From the NCBI RefSeq assembly GCF_020829445.1, contig NZ_JAIVFV010000071.1, positions 1 through 32,795 of the forward strand: a stretch of DNA of 32,795 nt. Direction: 5' to 3'. Each line of letters opens with the position of its first letter. Positions within the stretch are counted from its first letter, which is position 1. The notes beneath the pieces were generated by a model, which had not been told where the DNA came from, searched no databases, and worked only from the letters and a program-made list of their open reading frames with translations. Source of the stretch: Nostoc sp. CHAB 5836 (GTDB lineage: Bacteria; Cyanobacteriota; Cyanobacteriia; Cyanobacteriales; Nostocaceae). This document shows positions 30,685 through 32,795 of the stretch, in pieces. A program made the position numbers and the translations under genes.

Positions 30685-32043
30685 TTAAAGAATTTTCCGC
30701 CCAGTCAGAACTTCTCGCACTTCTAGCATGGCTGAGTAGGTAGGTAGAATATGCAAAGTTTCATTCTCTGGTGTATGCTCTAATGCAGCAGCGATCGCTT
30801 GTCGCAAATCTTCTTCCACAATTAAATTTAAGTCACTCTGAGGGGACTTTTGGCTGTAACGTAGACGTAGTGCCATATCGTAGACACGATCGCCACTCAC
30901 TACTAAAGTCCCTCCCCGTTCGACTAGTTTCTCCGTATCCACGTCCCAAATCCAGGATACATCAGTGCCATCGGGTGTGCGATCGTTCAATACTAGCAGT
31001 GTAGTTTTATCTGTGCTTTGAGTAACTACGCGAATGGTTTCATTGGTTCCCACAGGATTTTTTGATAATAATATCCGCACCCGTTTACCGTTAATTACTA
31101 AATCTTCAGCCCGACCAAATGCAGCTTGGAAGTTGTTAATAGTATCTCTGATTGTTGCTTCATCAACTCCTAGCTCAATAGCCGCAGTTGCAGCCGCCAA
31201 GGTATTATATTTGTTGTATAAACCAACCAGAATTTGTGACCATTCACTACTTTCCAGAGTCGGTTTACTTTTACTAAAACCACACTTAGGACAAGTAAAA
31301 TCTCCCAAATGAGACAAATAAACACCTTTGTAATCTAGGGAATGTCCACATTTGGGACAATAGATAGAATCAACAGCGTGAGGAATAGCTTCGAGATAAT
31401 GCTCTGGTTCATTCAAGCCAAAGAATAACACCCGTTGGGGTAACTGCTGACCGAGGTTAGATAAAGTTGGGTCGTCAGCATTGGGAATTACCACCGTTTC
31501 TGCTGGTAGAGTAGAAATAACTTTTGTCCAACGTTTACTAATTGTGTCTACTTCCCCATACCTATCGAGTTGGTCGCGGAACAAGTTTAAACAGAGAATA
31601 ATTCGCGGCTGTAGTGGCGTTAATACTCTTGGGACAATATTTTCATCAACTTCTAAAATGGCGTAATCAACATCTAGCCTCCCCAGTAAACTGGTGCTTT
31701 CTAACAGCGCCGTCATCAAGCCATTTTCGAGATTTGCACCTGTAGAATTATGAGCGATGCGAAAACCCTTGCGTTCTAGTATCGTGCATAAAAGCAGGGC
31801 TGTAGTGGTTTTGCCATTAGTACCAGCAATTAAAATCACCCCGTTTTTAACTTGCTGACTCAATAATTGTAAAAGGCGGGGTTCAATGCGACGAGCGATC
31901 GCGCCTGGTAATACACTACCAGCACCTAGACGGAGCGTAGGCGCAGCCCGTCGAAGACATCGCACAATAAACGTCACACTTTTTGCCACTGACACTGCGA
32001 AACTCAATCGCACTCTATCTATGAATTGTATTTTGTTTCTCAC
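30685..32043 (-). CDS. murT: Lipid II isoglutaminyl synthase, Mur-ligase subunit MurT
   Basis: A 452-residue Mur-ligase-family ATPase. Visible: P-loop GTNGKTTTALLL (~residues 74-85), NSTGANLENG, LEVDENIVPRVL, LNLFRDQLDRYGEVD, an inserted four-cysteine zinc ribbon (CPKCG...CPKCG), GLYNKYNTLAAATAA and the C-terminal MurT/DUF1727 domain (LLSKNPVGTNETIRV, LNDRTPDGTDVSWIWDVD). It activates the D-Glu carboxylate of lipid II for amidation with ammonia from GatD. Residues ~28-40 (RCLRRAAPTLRLG) derive partly from an interspersed DNA repeat at 31931-31962. Start ATG at 32043-32041. murT and gatD are probably one transcription unit. Confidence 0.9.
   Translation of the reverse strand: MRNKIQFIDRVRLSFAVSVAKSVTFIVRCLRRAAPTLRLGAGSVLPGAIARRIEPRLLQLLSQQVKNGVILIAGTNGKTTTALLLCTILERKGFRIAHNSTGANLENGLMTALLESTSLLGRLDVDYAILEVDENIVPRVLTPLQPRIILCLNLFRDQLDRYGEVDTISKRWTKVISTLPAETVVIPNADDPTLSNLGQQLPQRVLFFGLNEPEHYLEAIPHAVDSIYCPKCGHSLDYKGVYLSHLGDFTCPKCGFSKSKPTLESSEWSQILVGLYNKYNTLAAATAAIELGVDEATIRDTINNFQAAFGRAEDLVINGKRVRILLSKNPVGTNETIRVVTQSTDKTTLLVLNDRTPDGTDVSWIWDVDTEKLVERGGTLVVSGDRVYDMALRLRYSQKSPQSDLNLIVEEDLRQAIAAALEHTPENETLHILPTYSAMLEVREVLTGRKIL
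31931..31962 (-). repeat. Interspersed GGGCTGCGCCTACGC repeat inside murT
   Basis: Read on the minus strand: GCGATGTCTTCGACGGGCTG then CGCCTACGCTCCG, the same family as the hetF insertion at 26251-26280. It is in frame. Confidence 0.75.
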
Positions 32044-32378
32044 ATCTGTACCCTAGTCGAATGGCAGTTGCTAATTAAAAGTGCAAATTTAATATGCGTG
32101 AGTTTAGCGAATCCTAGCTGAAAAAGCCAGCCTTGGCATTACGAAAAAGGAGATGAGGAGGATGAGGAAGAATTTACTCCCCCATCTCCCCCATCTCCCC
32201 CATCTCCCCCATCTCCCTCATCTCCCTCATCTTCCCCATCTCCTTCATCCACTTACGAGAGATAATCTCAGTAGGCGTTATCTTAAAAAATAGTGCGGGG
32301 GTGTAATTACATATCCAGCCCAGTTTGCCAAATTCAGCACAAACTCACAACAAGTAGTAGCTTGCAAGGTTCCTTTTG
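32044..32378. other. Intergenic region between divergent murT and thylakoid-protein genes
   Basis: Contains a 9-bp minisatellite (32177-32248) and otherwise no visible gene. The two promoters should lie here. Confidence 0.5.
32177..32248. repeat. 9-bp CTCCCCCAT minisatellite
   Basis: Eight consecutive 9-bp units: CTCCCCCAT (four), CTCCCTCAT (two), CTTCCCCAT, CTCCTTCAT. Confidence 0.93.
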
Positions 32379-32693
32379 ATGAATAGCACAAAGTTTCTTT
32401 TTTTACATAAACAAATTACTGGCTGGCGAAGGTGGTTGTCGAAATGTCTGGTGTTGCTTGCAAGTCTTTTGATTATAAGTATGCAACCTGCATATGCTGG
32501 TCTTAATAATGATTTATATGATGGCAACATCTTTGTCGTGTATGCTGGCAATGGTTCATTGGTTCCTCCCAGACAGACATTAGCACAATCTTTAGCGGAA
32601 CATAAACCCGTCTTTTTGGCCTTTTATCTGGATGACAGCAGCGATTCCAAAAGATATGCCATTTCCATTTCACATCAAATTCGCCGCCGCTGA
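32379..32693 (+). CDS. Thylakoid membrane photosystem I accumulation factor, 3'-truncated
   Basis: A signal peptide or membrane anchor (WLSKCLVLLASLLIISMQ then PAYA-G cleavage) precedes GLNNDLYDGNIFVVYAGNGS, LVPPRQTLAQSLAEHKPVFLAFYLDDSSDSKRYA. This is the N-terminal half of a conserved cyanobacterial thioredoxin-like protein of ~185 residues linked to photosystem I accumulation. Homology stops after about YAISIS; the remaining residues (HQIRRR) are read from foreign-looking sequence, so only ~95 genuine codons are present. ATG 32379 is preferred over TTG 32376. The truncation coincides with the junction at ~32663-32673. Confidence 0.75.
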   Translation: MNSTKFLFLHKQITGWRRWLSKCLVLLASLLIISMQPAYAGLNNDLYDGNIFVVYAGNGSLVPPRQTLAQSLAEHKPVFLAFYLDDSSDSKRYAISISHQIRRR

Positions 32694-32795
32694 TCGGCTG
32701 AGCCGCAAAGCTTTTCACTTCGCCATTGATAATACGTTGATCGGGGGTGCTATTGCTCGTTTCGCGGCGATATTCGGCACCAAGCGCAAAACCCA
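32669..32795 (-). pseudogene. TonB-dependent receptor fragment, probably foreign (chimeric end)
   Basis: Reading the minus strand from the window end gives GFALGAEYRRETSNSTPDQ, then RIINGEVKSFAAQPISGGEF and DVK, typical of the plug/barrel segment of proteobacterial TonB-dependent outer-membrane receptors (AxGAEYRRE ... GxFDVKE). The homology breaks where the cyanobacterial gene begins. Codon use (GCC, GGC, CGC) differs from the rest of the window. Only ~42 codons are visible. Confidence 0.6.

Noticed and set aside
1..32795. tRNA or rRNA genes
   Set aside because: I looked for cloverleaf-like and rRNA-like segments and saw none that I can support.

Overview
The window is chromosomal DNA of a filamentous, heterocyst-forming cyanobacterium (Nostocales, Nostoc/Anabaena type). 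Three things show this: about 30 copies of the HIP1 octamer GCGATCGC, heptamer tandem repeats and interspersed palindromes of Nostoc type, and a hetF gene preceded by an NsiR1-type array of small-RNA genes. The last ~125 bp look like proteobacterial TonB-receptor sequence joined inside a cyanobacterial gene, so the right edge is probably a chimeric contig end.

Layout. 1-4.2 kb: recJ (minus, cut by the window edge), an Rpn/PD-(D/E)XK-type gene and sbcD (minus). 4.5-9.8 kb: a tight three-gene plus-strand operon. It encodes a DUF4011-type SF1 helicase-nuclease that has lost its central helicase motifs, a trypsin-like protease with an effector-associated-type domain, and an unrecognised 365-aa protein; it is the best candidate here for an undescribed conflict/defence system. 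10-14 kb: cysH (minus), a 34-codon membrane ORF with its own terminator, and a methanogen-output-domain protein followed by a PAS histidine kinase. 14.5-17.5 kb: a PatD-like gene (minus) divergent from a bifunctional Rel (p)ppGpp enzyme, with a terminator hairpin between them. 17.5-18.2 kb: nested MITEs. 18.7-23.2 kb: a squalene/phytoene synthase-family enzyme, an IS200/IS605 remnant, a zinc-ribbon/kinase/pentapeptide-repeat protein and an FHA protein.

23.2-25.8 kb has no credible protein gene. It holds three MITEs and then at least five recognisable copies (plus three decayed ones) of a ~60-nt RNA gene on the minus strand, facing away from hetF. Each of the five has a TCCGGA-type -35 box exactly 16 bp from a TAGAAC-like -10 and ends in a G-run/U-run terminator. 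This is the organisation of NsiR1 upstream of hetF. hetF (25.8-28.3 kb) follows, then two tandem Uma2 nucleases, gatD and murT (lipid II amidation), all on the minus strand, and finally the truncated thylakoid-protein gene.

Two themes run through the window. First, at least five small terminal-inverted-repeat families have copies here, several with clean target duplications, including a self-nested cluster at one 10-bp target. Second, interspersed repeat sequence lies in frame inside four protein genes (recJ, hetF, one Uma2 gene, murT). Heterocyst regulation (NsiR1, HetF, probable PatD) is the main physiological thread.
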